DNA of 64,000 nt from Olivibacter oleidegradans (GTDB taxonomy: Bacteria > Bacteroidota > Bacteroidia > Sphingobacteriales > Sphingobacteriaceae): assembly GCF_042432805.1 (NCBI RefSeq), contig NZ_JBHLWO010000002.1, positions 1-64,000 on the forward strand, in the 5' to 3' direction. The position numbers and the translations under genes are program-made. The notes beneath the pieces were generated by a model. That model saw nothing but the letters and a program-made list of their open reading frames with translations, was not told the origin of the DNA and made no database searches. Below are positions 8,963-15,973 of the stretch, piece after piece (the stretch's first letter is position 1; each line of letters starts with the position of its first letter).

Positions 8963-9265
8963 CTATTGACCTTGGGTGTTCTTATGATGTTTTTTGGGAG
9001 CTCTATCGCGAATTTTAAGTGCGTTTAATAATTCTCTTCTTTTAGCTACGCATAAAAAAATGCTACCCTTTTTGTGTAGAAAGGAAATGACCAATGTGTC
9101 GCCATTTTTTGCCATTGCTTGTAATTTGGGGTCTATGATTAAATCACCACAATGACAATCTTTAGAATTATAGATCATAAGAACAAATAGCAGAGAACAG
9201 GCTATTAGCCCATATAGACTTATTTTGCCCAAGTTCTTACTTGATGTAGCCGTTTTGTGATTCAT
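8963..9265 (-). CDS. Hypothetical small membrane-anchored protein
   Basis: 100 aa. One N-terminal membrane segment (residues ~15-32, ISLYGLIACSLLFVLMIY) is followed by a Cys-rich DCHCGD and a basic C-terminus. I recognise no family. It is kept because it fills an otherwise empty stretch, begins with ATG and has a plausible membrane-anchor layout. It could be spurious. Confidence 0.4.
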   Translation of the reverse strand: MNHKTATSSKNLGKISLYGLIACSLLFVLMIYNSKDCHCGDLIIDPKLQAMAKNGDTLVISFLHKKGSIFLCVAKRRELLNALKIRDRAPKKHHKNTQGQ

Positions 9266-9475
9266 AATGGAAAACTGGTTACACAGTAAAATTACAGTTA
9301 AGATTCTTTTGTCTCAACAAAGGATTAGTTTTTCTCTTTTTCTAGGTGTGATCGTATGTGAATATATGTGTAAATAAGAGAAGTAATGTGTTCTTTGTTG
9401 ACTGGCCGACGCTCAAACGCGATACAGAATTTAAGATTTTTTTTCAGCTGACATACTGTTGTCACTTGGTCAAAA

Positions 9476-9483
9476 TACTTTTG
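9476..9483 (+). promoter_or_regulatory. -7 promoter element of dinB-like gene (TACTTTTG)
   Basis: A TAnnTTTG match lies 26 bp before the ATG at 9509. A TTG lies upstream at 9459-9461, but the 14-bp spacing is short. Confidence 0.45.
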
Positions 9484-9508
9484 CTTAAGTAACTAAAAGC
9501 AATATATT

Positions 9509-9994
9509 ATGGATACAGTAACATCAGCACAGGTAATTAATAAGGATGCTTTATTAAGGCATTGGCTCGGGCATCGTAATCTAACTCGACGCGTCATTGA
9601 AGCTTTTCCCGAGAAAGAACTTTTCGGTTTTTCTATAGGCGGAATGCGTCCATTTTCCCAATTGGCTATTGAATTATTGTCTATAGGCGGCCCGGCAATG
9701 GAATCCATTGTAAAGGACGAGCCACTTCCCTATAACGAAGAGGCACTCAGATTAATCACAAAGGAGCAAATACTGGCAAAATGGGACGAACAAACCGACG
9801 TTATTACCAGGTACTTTAATCAACTTCCTTTAGAACGGTTTTCGGAAACTTTCAATTTGTTTGGCCAATATGAATTTCCCATTATTGATGACATCTTTTA
9901 TTTTATTGATAATGAGATTCACCATCGAGGTCAAGGTTATGTATACTTAAGAGCTTTAGGTATAGAACCTCCGATGTTTTGGGAACGTGACTAA
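9509..9994 (+). CDS. DinB family protein
   Basis: 161 aa, a four-helix-bundle DinB/YfiT-like protein. The C-terminal DNEIHHRGQGYVYLRALG carries the conserved His pair that binds a divalent metal; the N-terminal LLRHWLGHRNLT provides further His residues. Family members include thiol-dependent transferases, and the substrate here is unknown. It is convergent with a WYL regulator and shares a bidirectional terminator hairpin with it. This DinB-next-to-YafY arrangement suggests a regulator-target pair. Confidence 0.8.
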   Translation: MDTVTSAQVINKDALLRHWLGHRNLTRRVIEAFPEKELFGFSIGGMRPFSQLAIELLSIGGPAMESIVKDEPLPYNEEALRLITKEQILAKWDEQTDVITRYFNQLPLERFSETFNLFGQYEFPIIDDIFYFIDNEIHHRGQGYVYLRALGIEPPMFWERD

Positions 9995-9999
9995 GTATT

Positions 10000-10036
10000 A
10001 AGCCCTTCAGCAATCATCTTTGATTTGAAGGGCTTT
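10000..10036. terminator. Bidirectional terminator between dinB-like and WYL genes
   Basis: Stem AAGCCCTTCA (10000-10009) with TGAAGGGCTT (10026-10035) and a 16-nt loop. The last codons and stop of the minus-strand WYL regulator lie inside the hairpin, so the terminator overlaps coding sequence. Confidence 0.7.
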
Positions 10037-11002
10037 GCCTTCCTCGTTGATCTTTGCCAGATGTTTAGTCAGCAGAAGCCTAGCTTTTTCTTTTAATGTT
10101 GAAGGTTCCAGTATGGTGGCTTTATCCGCGAACATTAGGAACCAGCGTACAAAAGCTTCTTCAACATCGCGCACTTCAAAATTCATGATTACTTTGTCAG
10201 CATGTCGTTCTTCCGAAATAAAACCATAAAAATTGCGGTCCCATTGGAGATATCTGGCCATATCTTTCTCAACAGCAAGTTGGACCTTCGTGACGGGTTG
10301 TTGCTCCTTCGGTGTCAGGTAAAAGTCCAATGGTTGGTGCTTTCGTTCAAAAGGTAACTCGGTGTTTTTGATTTCTTCTATTCGATCCGTCCTAAATTGC
10401 CTATAATCTTTTCTTAAGTGGCAAAAGCCGATTACGTGCCATGAATGATGCTGATGAAAAACACCAACCGGTTCTATGAATCTGCGTATCGCTTCGGGCG
10501 CATCAAGTGCCCGATAAAGAAGCTCAACTTGCGTTTTCCTAGCTATACTTTCAAAAAGAGTGGCTAATGCATGTGGCGCTTTTTCACTGAATTTAATTTG
10601 CAAAGGTTGCATAACCACTTGCGATTCGATGCTTGATACCCATTCCTTATCAACAGTCTTTAATGCGGTTTTTATTTTGTACATCGCCGAAGAGAAATAG
10701 TCACGGATGCTTTTATCGCTGAATTTCTGCATCAGTTTTTCAGCCGCTACTAAGCTGGTCGCTTCTTCCTTATTCAACGATAAAGGAGGGAGACGATAAC
10801 TTTCAATTAAAGAGTAACCAACACCGGCTTCACTATAAATCGGAACACCGGAAATTTCCAGTGCTTTTATATCCCGATAAATGGTCCGTAAGCTTACCTG
10901 AAACCGGTCAGCTAATTCCTGTGCTTTGACCACTCGTTTAGACTGCAGCTGAATAAAAATGGCTACGAGCCTATCAAATCGTTTGAAGTTTTCACTATCC
11001 AT
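10007..11002 (-). CDS. YafY-type HTH/WYL transcriptional regulator
   Basis: 331 aa. An N-terminal HTH_11 wing-helix (residues ~8-60: VVKAQELADRFQVSLRTIYRDI) is followed by a WYL domain (about 140-215, with RFIEPVGVFHQHHSWHVIGF and FRTDRIEEI) and a WCX C-terminal domain. WYL proteins sense nucleic-acid or other ligands and usually regulate neighbouring genes. The convergent DinB gene is the nearest candidate target. Confidence 0.88.
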   Translation of the reverse strand: MDSENFKRFDRLVAIFIQLQSKRVVKAQELADRFQVSLRTIYRDIKALEISGVPIYSEAGVGYSLIESYRLPPLSLNKEEATSLVAAEKLMQKFSDKSIRDYFSSAMYKIKTALKTVDKEWVSSIESQVVMQPLQIKFSEKAPHALATLFESIARKTQVELLYRALDAPEAIRRFIEPVGVFHQHHSWHVIGFCHLRKDYRQFRTDRIEEIKNTELPFERKHQPLDFYLTPKEQQPVTKVQLAVEKDMARYLQWDRNFYGFISEERHADKVIMNFEVRDVEEAFVRWFLMFADKATILEPSTLKEKARLLLTKHLAKINEEGKALQIKDDC

Positions 11003-11625
11003 CTTTTGATATTAAATAAAATGGTGGATTTTACTTGCATAGATAAGTAATTTAATCAAAAAGAGGAGTGTAAAAGTAAAAAAGTTGAACTGGGATAAAA
11101 AATGCTGTGAATCAGAATAAATATTGGCAAGTAGGTCAAAGCGTAGGGATGTTTTGGCCCATATCGCCTTCAAAATGAGAAAAGGCATTGTGACAATAGA
11201 GTTTTTGATAAATAATATTTGTTTATTAAAGAAAATTGCTACCTTTACCACATTATGAGACAAGAGAGTGTCAAATATTTTACCATTGTTATAGCGTAAA
11301 CTTTCAAGGACGCTATTGTTAGCGCTACCGTTTCGTGTAGCCTATATTGCATACTTTTTATTCTTTTTTGCTTATACACGTACGAGAAAGGTATTAAACC
11401 TCACCTTAATCCTTATCGACGGCTTTATCAAATAATCTTGTAAGCGGAGTTGATTTTCGGGGTGTCTAATAAAGTCTATAATTGCTGTTGAGCGTAAACC
11501 AGAATAATTGTTCTCAATACATCTTGCATGTATTGAGAATATGTAGAAAGCCTGTGAGGTGCTGATATCTTCGGTAGCTGCACTAGGCAAATTAAATGAT
11601 TGATAAATTTTTTTGCAATCTTGAA
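11003..11625. other. Intergenic region with an unattached promoter and mini-ORF
   Basis: About 620 bp without a convincing gene. It holds the promoter of the minus-strand WYL gene near 11003-11040 and a good + strand promoter at 11218-11247 that leads only to a 14-codon ORF (11255-11299). The remaining frames are broken. It may be a decayed gene. Confidence 0.4.
11218..11247 (+). promoter_or_regulatory. Orphan promoter, TTTG-N18-TACCTTTA
   Basis: -33 TTTG at 11218-11221 and -7 TACCTTTA at 11240-11247 with 18-bp spacing. An ATG follows at 11255, but its frame stops after 14 codons (MRQESVKYFTIVIA). It could also drive the methyltransferase gene 380 bp downstream. Confidence 0.5.
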
Positions 11626-12375
11626 ATGGAACAGGAATTAATTCAAACAATTGTTGATTTTTTTAAAAATAATGAGAGGCAAGGACCCGGATGCGAGGAA
11701 GCTACGCTAAAAGCATTAGGTTTGGTAAGCGAGAGCCATTATTTTGAACATATACTGGATATTGGCTGTGGAACAGGAGCACAAACGATGACACTCGCAC
11801 GAAAAACAAATGCACAAATTTTTGCCGTTGATTTATTGGCTGAATTTTTAGATGTGTTGACAGAACGTGCTACGCGATGGGGCTTGCAAGATCGAATAGC
11901 TGTACACAAAACATCTATGGACGATCTCCCATTTCCAAGGAATTTTTTTGATATGATTTGGAGTGAGGGCGCAATTTATCATATTGGATTCGAAAGAGGA
12001 TTGAAACAGTGGGGCACGTTGTTGAAAAGAAGGGGGTACTTAGTGGCGTCCGAGATTTCATGGACAAGTAACGAAAGGCCTCAGTATCTTACCGATTATT
12101 GGATGGCAAGCTATCCCGAAATCGATTTGATTTCGAATAAAATGAAATTAATCGAAGATTGCGGCTATATTCCCGTTGGATGTTTTACACTACCCAATGC
12201 CGGATGGGACAACTATTACCATCCAATTATCAAACAGGTTGCTTTATCGATAGCTCAACCAATAAATGATTCGACAAAAAAATCGTTCATGGAAACGATC
12301 ATCGATGAACTTATCATCTACCAAAGATACCGGGAGTTTTATAACTACGTGTTTTACGTGATGCAAAAAAAATGA
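11626..12375 (+). CDS. Class I SAM-dependent methyltransferase
   Basis: 249 aa from the ATG at 11626 (MEQELIQTIVDFF); an in-frame ATG at 11596 would add ten residues. Motif I is DIGCGTGAQTMTLA (residues ~44-57), motif II acidic AVDLL, and motif IV WSEGAIYHIGF. It is a small-molecule-type methyltransferase of the UbiE/Methyltransf_11 group. The substrate is not evident. A terminator hairpin follows at 12433, separating it from tetR. Confidence 0.82.
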   Translation: MEQELIQTIVDFFKNNERQGPGCEEATLKALGLVSESHYFEHILDIGCGTGAQTMTLARKTNAQIFAVDLLAEFLDVLTERATRWGLQDRIAVHKTSMDDLPFPRNFFDMIWSEGAIYHIGFERGLKQWGTLLKRRGYLVASEISWTSNERPQYLTDYWMASYPEIDLISNKMKLIEDCGYIPVGCFTLPNAGWDNYYHPIIKQVALSIAQPINDSTKKSFMETIIDELIIYQRYREFYNYVFYVMQKK

Positions 12376-12432
12376 AATAAAATCGTTTCTAACCTTTTAC
12401 GGAATCAAGTGCGATTCCGAGAGGATGCCGGC

Positions 12433-12457
12433 AGCAAGACTGCGAGTCTTGCTTTTG
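12433..12457 (+). terminator. Terminator after methyltransferase gene
   Basis: A 9-bp perfect stem (12433-12441 with 12445-12453, loop GCG) followed by TTTG. A weaker hairpin (CGGAATC 12400-12406 with GATTCCG 12413-12419) precedes it. Confidence 0.7.
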
Positions 12458-12491
12458 TAATGCCTCGTTGTTGCAATATGACAATTCAATG

Positions 12492-12505
12492 TCTCAGAAC
12501 TGAGA
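12492..12505. promoter_or_regulatory. Candidate TetR operator upstream of tetR
   Basis: Inverted repeat TCTCA-GAAC-TGAGA, 21 bp before the tetR start. A related palindrome with the same GTCTC half lies after the gene at 13107-13126, before the oxidoreductase it probably controls. Confidence 0.4.
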
Positions 12506-12526
12506 AAAATCCTTCAAATTTGTACG

Positions 12527-13090
12527 ATGGGAATTACGAAAGAAACGCAACAAAAGATTGTTGATGCTGCCATTATAGTATTTAATGAAGACTTTTCTGC
12601 TCCCTTAGAGCGGGTTGCAGAAAAGTCTTCGATAACTAGGAGAACACTTCATCGCTATTTTAAAGATAGGGAGGCGTTATTGGCCTATTGTGAGAAAGAC
12701 ATGCAGCAAAACTGTAAAAAAGCGATGAACGATGCTATGGAAAGTTCAGATGTGCCGTTAAAAAAACTGGAAGAAATGCTTTATGCTGCTATCGACTGTG
12801 GCGCGAAATACGCCTTTTTCCACAAACTTCATCACCGTGATGGTCACAGACACAATCAGAATGATCGAAACTGTGCGACTTACGAAGCGATTAACAACCG
12901 TTGCCGGCAATTGATTTTGCAGTTACAGGAGGATGGTTATATTAGCAAAAGACTGACAGTGGATTGGGTTTTGGCTTTTTTGACTAGTGTAGTAGCCACG
13001 ACAATAAATACCGGGCTTTTGGGTAATCAGACGAAGATAAATTTAAAAGAATGTGCTTGGTTTTCATTCAGCAAAGGAATAGGGGTATAA
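12527..13090 (+). CDS. TetR/AcrR family transcriptional regulator
   Basis: 187 aa. The N-terminal TetR HTH is APLERVAEKSSITRRTLHRYF (residues ~25-45) after KIVDAAIIVFNEDF. The C-terminal ligand domain contains an His-rich stretch, HKLHHRDGHRHNQNDRN, that may bind metal. It lies 91 bp before a flavin oxidoreductase on the same strand, and similar inverted repeats before and after the gene suggest autoregulation and control of the oxidoreductase. Confidence 0.88.
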   Translation: MGITKETQQKIVDAAIIVFNEDFSAPLERVAEKSSITRRTLHRYFKDREALLAYCEKDMQQNCKKAMNDAMESSDVPLKKLEEMLYAAIDCGAKYAFFHKLHHRDGHRHNQNDRNCATYEAINNRCRQLILQLQEDGYISKRLTVDWVLAFLTSVVATTINTGLLGNQTKINLKECAWFSFSKGIGV

Positions 13091-13106
13091 AAAAATTTGC
13101 CTATAT

Positions 13107-13126
13107 ATGTCTCGATTTTGAGACAT
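13107..13126. promoter_or_regulatory. Palindrome between tetR and oxidoreductase gene
   Basis: ATGTCTC-GATTTT-GAGACAT: 7-bp perfect arms, followed by TTTTT. It reads either as a TetR operator (it shares GTCTC with the repeat at 12492) or as a weak terminator of tetR. Confidence 0.45.
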
Positions 13127-13181
13127 TTTTATTGATGATTAATCTCAATAGACATAATAAGTGAAAATATAAATAAATGAT

Positions 13182-14090
13182 ATGGAAAAGAACAACAAAC
13201 ACGACGTTATAATAGTCGGTGGTAGCTATGCCGGCCTTTCGGCCGCTATGTCCTTAGCTAGAGCGATAAGAAATGTACTGATCATTGATAGTGGTAAACC
13301 CTGTAACCGCCAAACACCCCATTCCCATAATTTTTTAACGCAGGACGGTAAGCCGCCGAAAGTAATTTCATCTATCGCTTTGGAGCAAGTGCTTGCGTAT
13401 GATACCGTGAATTTCTTGACGGATGAAGTACTATTTGCCGCCGGGAAGAATGGGGCTTTTTTTGTTAGAACCGCTTCCGGCAAGCAGTTCGAAGCAAGCA
13501 AACTTTTGTTTGCTACCGGGTTAAAGGATATACTTCCAACCGTGAGTGGAATAGCAGAATGTTGGGGAATCAGCGTGATTCATTGTCCTTATTGTCATGG
13601 ATACGAATATAGAAATCAGTCGACGGGACTGTTGCTAAACGGCGAATCTGTTTTGGAGAAGGCAAGGCTAATTCGTAACTGGGCTTCAGACCTTACGGTA
13701 CTTACTAACGGGCCATCTACTTTTGATAATGCGGACAAAGAAACACTTTCCAGAAATAACATACAGTTGATAGAAAAGCCGATAGCTTTGTTGAAACACT
13801 ACAAGGGTCAGCTTGACCATATTATATTTGAAGATGGTACTGAAATTTCTGTTAAAGCGCTTTACGCACCCCCTCGCTTTGAACAACAAAGTCAAATTCC
13901 GAAAAATATAGGTTGCGCAATAACAAGTACCGGTCATATTGAAGTCAATAACTTCCAGCAGACTTCTGTCCCGGGAATTTATGCTGCAGGCGATAATGCT
14001 ACCATGTTTAGAAGTGTTTCTGCAGCTGTAGCTGCCGGCTCGATTGCAGGAGCGTTTATAAATCACGAATTAATAGGAGAGGGGGTGTAG
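13182..14090 (+). CDS. NAD(P)/FAD-dependent oxidoreductase, thioredoxin-reductase-like
   Basis: 302 aa, the usual length of TrxB-like proteins. The N-terminal FAD motif is GGSYAGLSAAM (residues ~12-22), a redox CPYCHG follows near 129-134, and the C-terminal FAD motif is GIYAAGDNATMF. The CxxC is that of thioredoxin reductase (normally CATC). The second NADPH motif appears degenerate. It is probably a stress- or xenobiotic-responsive oxidoreductase controlled by the adjacent TetR protein. Confidence 0.85.
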   Translation: MEKNNKHDVIIVGGSYAGLSAAMSLARAIRNVLIIDSGKPCNRQTPHSHNFLTQDGKPPKVISSIALEQVLAYDTVNFLTDEVLFAAGKNGAFFVRTASGKQFEASKLLFATGLKDILPTVSGIAECWGISVIHCPYCHGYEYRNQSTGLLLNGESVLEKARLIRNWASDLTVLTNGPSTFDNADKETLSRNNIQLIEKPIALLKHYKGQLDHIIFEDGTEISVKALYAPPRFEQQSQIPKNIGCAITSTGHIEVNNFQQTSVPGIYAAGDNATMFRSVSAAVAAGSIAGAFINHELIGEGV

Positions 14091-14817
14091 ATTACGATAT
14101 AAAGAAGCACTTTTTGAAAAATCCCGTAAAACCGTTATTTAAATGCTCCTTCCGTGTCTTAGGGTATATGTCTATGAACAGATTCTTATTGATAAGTTTG
14201 CTGCGTTTAAAATTTAAAGGAAGGACTTTCTGTTTTTCGGGGCTAAAGAAATAGAAAGGAATACGAATCCATTAAAATAGAGGCTAAGAAATTTAAGAGA
14301 ATTATTCGCCTATTATACTTATATAAAGGCAAGCTTCCGGCAAAAGAGTGAAATAAATATTAGAGAAGTCGATTCTAAAATTGACACAAGTTCTTAAAAG
14401 AATATTCCCAAACGCGTAAAAAGATGTCGTATGTTTATGAACTGATTACCGGTTTTAGAACAGTGACTAGCAATGGTTGTTTGACAAGTTTCACGCTCGT
14501 GGAGGTTTGATTCGGCAGTAGGTTTATTCCGCATCGGAAAAGAGAGTAATAACCCGAGCGCAATCATTATAGGCGTTGTGCGGAGTGAAAGAGTGTTATA
14601 ATTCCTTGTACTGGTTTCAATTTTGATGCGAGCGTTGTTGCGAAGCATAATAACAATATTTCCAGTAGTGATCATAAATATAATGCCTTTTTATTATCTT
14701 TCTAATTTTCAACAATTTATGATTTTTTATTTATTGAATGAGTGTTCGAAATCGGACACAAAGTGTCCGATTTCGAACTTTTATCACTTTTTCTAAATCT
14801 GAGAAAAAATTGCTTAT
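14091..14817. other. Intergenic region without a convincing gene
   Basis: About 730 bp between the oxidoreductase and the sRNA promoter. A 93-codon minus-strand frame (14394-14675) has one hydrophobic stretch but no recognisable domain and is not called. The only clear structure is the 16-bp hairpin at 14744-14778. Confidence 0.4.
14744..14778. terminator. Perfect 16-bp hairpin, possible bidirectional terminator
   Basis: Arms 14744-14759 and 14763-14778 pair perfectly around an AAA loop, with CTTTTATC following on the + strand. It lies 650 bp from the nearest upstream stop and just before the sRNA promoter, so it may insulate that promoter from upstream transcription. Confidence 0.45.
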
Positions 14818-14840
14818 GTGTATTTTATACACTATCTTTG
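14810..14840 (+). promoter_or_regulatory. sRNA promoter A with palindromic operator
   Basis: -33 TTG (14810-14812), 20-bp spacer, -7 TATCTTTG (14833-14840). The inverted repeat GTGTA-TTTTA-TACAC (14818-14832) fills the spacer up to the -7 box. Promoters B and C have the same layout and spacing, which suggests a shared regulator. Confidence 0.7.
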
Positions 14841-14844
14841 CGCT

Positions 14845-14909
14845 ATCATAATTTAGGTTTATAATTGGTTAGTTAAAAGTCTTCAATCTCCCCGGTTGAA
14901 GACTTTTTT
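14845..14909 (+). ncRNA. Small RNA family, copy A
   Basis: About 65 nt. It starts four variable bases after the -7 box with a 27-nt segment (14845-14871, beginning ATCATAATTTAGG) identical in copies B and C. A hairpin follows: GTCTTCAATC (14879-14888), loop TCCCC (14889-14893), GGTTGAAGAC (14894-14903), then TTTTTT. The stem differs from the other copies by paired substitutions, so the structure is conserved rather than the sequence. It has no ORF. It ends 10 bp before the 3' end of the convergent DUF6807 gene. The family is not recognised; the function is inferred to be a trans-acting RNA using the C-rich loop. Confidence 0.65.
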
Positions 14910-14919
14910 ATATTAAAAG

Positions 14920-15963
14920 CTATAGTGAGGCCGCGAAGATTTGTGTTATATTGTTGATTTCCTTGTCACTTAAGTGTTTTCCGGATTGTATAATGATTTG
15001 GTATTTGAAAGTGACGGATTTTCCTGCATCCAAAGAAAAGTTCAATTCTTCTTTTCCGTTACTCATGGCTTTCTGCCCCAATGGATTAGCTGCAAATAAA
15101 CCATAACCCCTAGCGTGCCAATAGGTGGGATAGCCTACGTTTTTCGGATGGTCAATGATCACTATCGATATCGCTTCACGCCCTATTTTTCCATCCAAAT
15201 TGACCCACCTACCACGTGTACCCCATACCTGATCACCCTCTTTTCCCTCACTACTACGGTACTTTCCGGTGACTTGGTTATTATCTAGCTGCGCAACTTC
15301 TGTGATGTTGCCGTTAGCATCTGTGAATTTGGCTGACTCATCTGAAGGATGTTCCAACTCCCGTGCCAAGCGAATTCCTAATAACCCTTCTTTGTTGTCT
15401 GTAAATAAAACATTTTTTTTCAGTGCTGTTAATGTTGTAGTGAGCTCGATTGTACGTCTACCACTGTCAGTAGAAAATAAATACTGTGTGTTCTCTTGTA
15501 AGATGGGGCTGCCGGTTGGTTCTTGCCAATATTTCGTTACTTCCAGTAAAGCATGGTCGTTCGCAGTCTGAATCTTATTAACTTTGGCATGCTTAATGGT
15601 CCCGTATTGATTCTTTTTATCCGAAGGTATAGCGGTCGAATTGTTCCAGAAATCGAGACCATTTACGTCGCCGTAATTAAACCATAAACCGACATGGTGC
15701 GGATGATCCACCCGCTCCCCGGGTCTAGGATCGAATGGCCATCCTCTTGTGATAAAAGTACCTTCTGACGATCTTATAGGATAGAGTACCGGCTTCATCA
15801 ATTCATCCGGATAAATATACGAGGTGAAAATCCGACCATCAATGCTAATATCTATTCTTTTTTCCTTTTTGTTCTCAACAATAGAAAAGCCTTTTTTTTC
15901 AACTTTGAAGCTGCTAACTAAGGCAATGCCAATAAACGCTAAAATGCTGATTTGTTTATTCAT
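14920..15963 (-). CDS. Exported DUF6807 (PmoA family) protein
   Basis: 347 aa from the ATG at 15963 (MNKQISILAFIGIALVSSF, a signal peptide); the frame extends to 16008 but that would overlap the upstream gene. The body carries RPGERVDHPHHVGLWFNYGDVNG and KAMSNGKEELNFSLDAG, typical of the DUF6807/PmoA family found in Bacteroidota and Planctomycetes carbohydrate loci. The name PmoA (methane oxygenase) is an annotation label, not a shown activity. It lies 10 bp downstream of the Gfo/Idh/MocA gene in one operon, so it probably acts on the same sugar in the periplasm. Confidence 0.78.
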   Translation of the reverse strand: MNKQISILAFIGIALVSSFKVEKKGFSIVENKKEKRIDISIDGRIFTSYIYPDELMKPVLYPIRSSEGTFITRGWPFDPRPGERVDHPHHVGLWFNYGDVNGLDFWNNSTAIPSDKKNQYGTIKHAKVNKIQTANDHALLEVTKYWQEPTGSPILQENTQYLFSTDSGRRTIELTTTLTALKKNVLFTDNKEGLLGIRLARELEHPSDESAKFTDANGNITEVAQLDNNQVTGKYRSSEGKEGDQVWGTRGRWVNLDGKIGREAISIVIIDHPKNVGYPTYWHARGYGLFAANPLGQKAMSNGKEELNFSLDAGKSVTFKYQIIIQSGKHLSDKEINNITQIFAASL

Positions 15964-15973
15964 GACTAAGAAT

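Noticed and set aside
11012..11263. 83-codon minus-strand ORF rich in Phe, Leu and Ile
   Set aside because: Composition follows the AT-rich DNA and it overlaps the WYL promoter region; likely chance.
14394..14675. 93-codon minus-strand ORF in the intergenic region before sRNA A
   Set aside because: One hydrophobic stretch but no domain, no clear promoter and unusual composition; not strong enough to call a gene.
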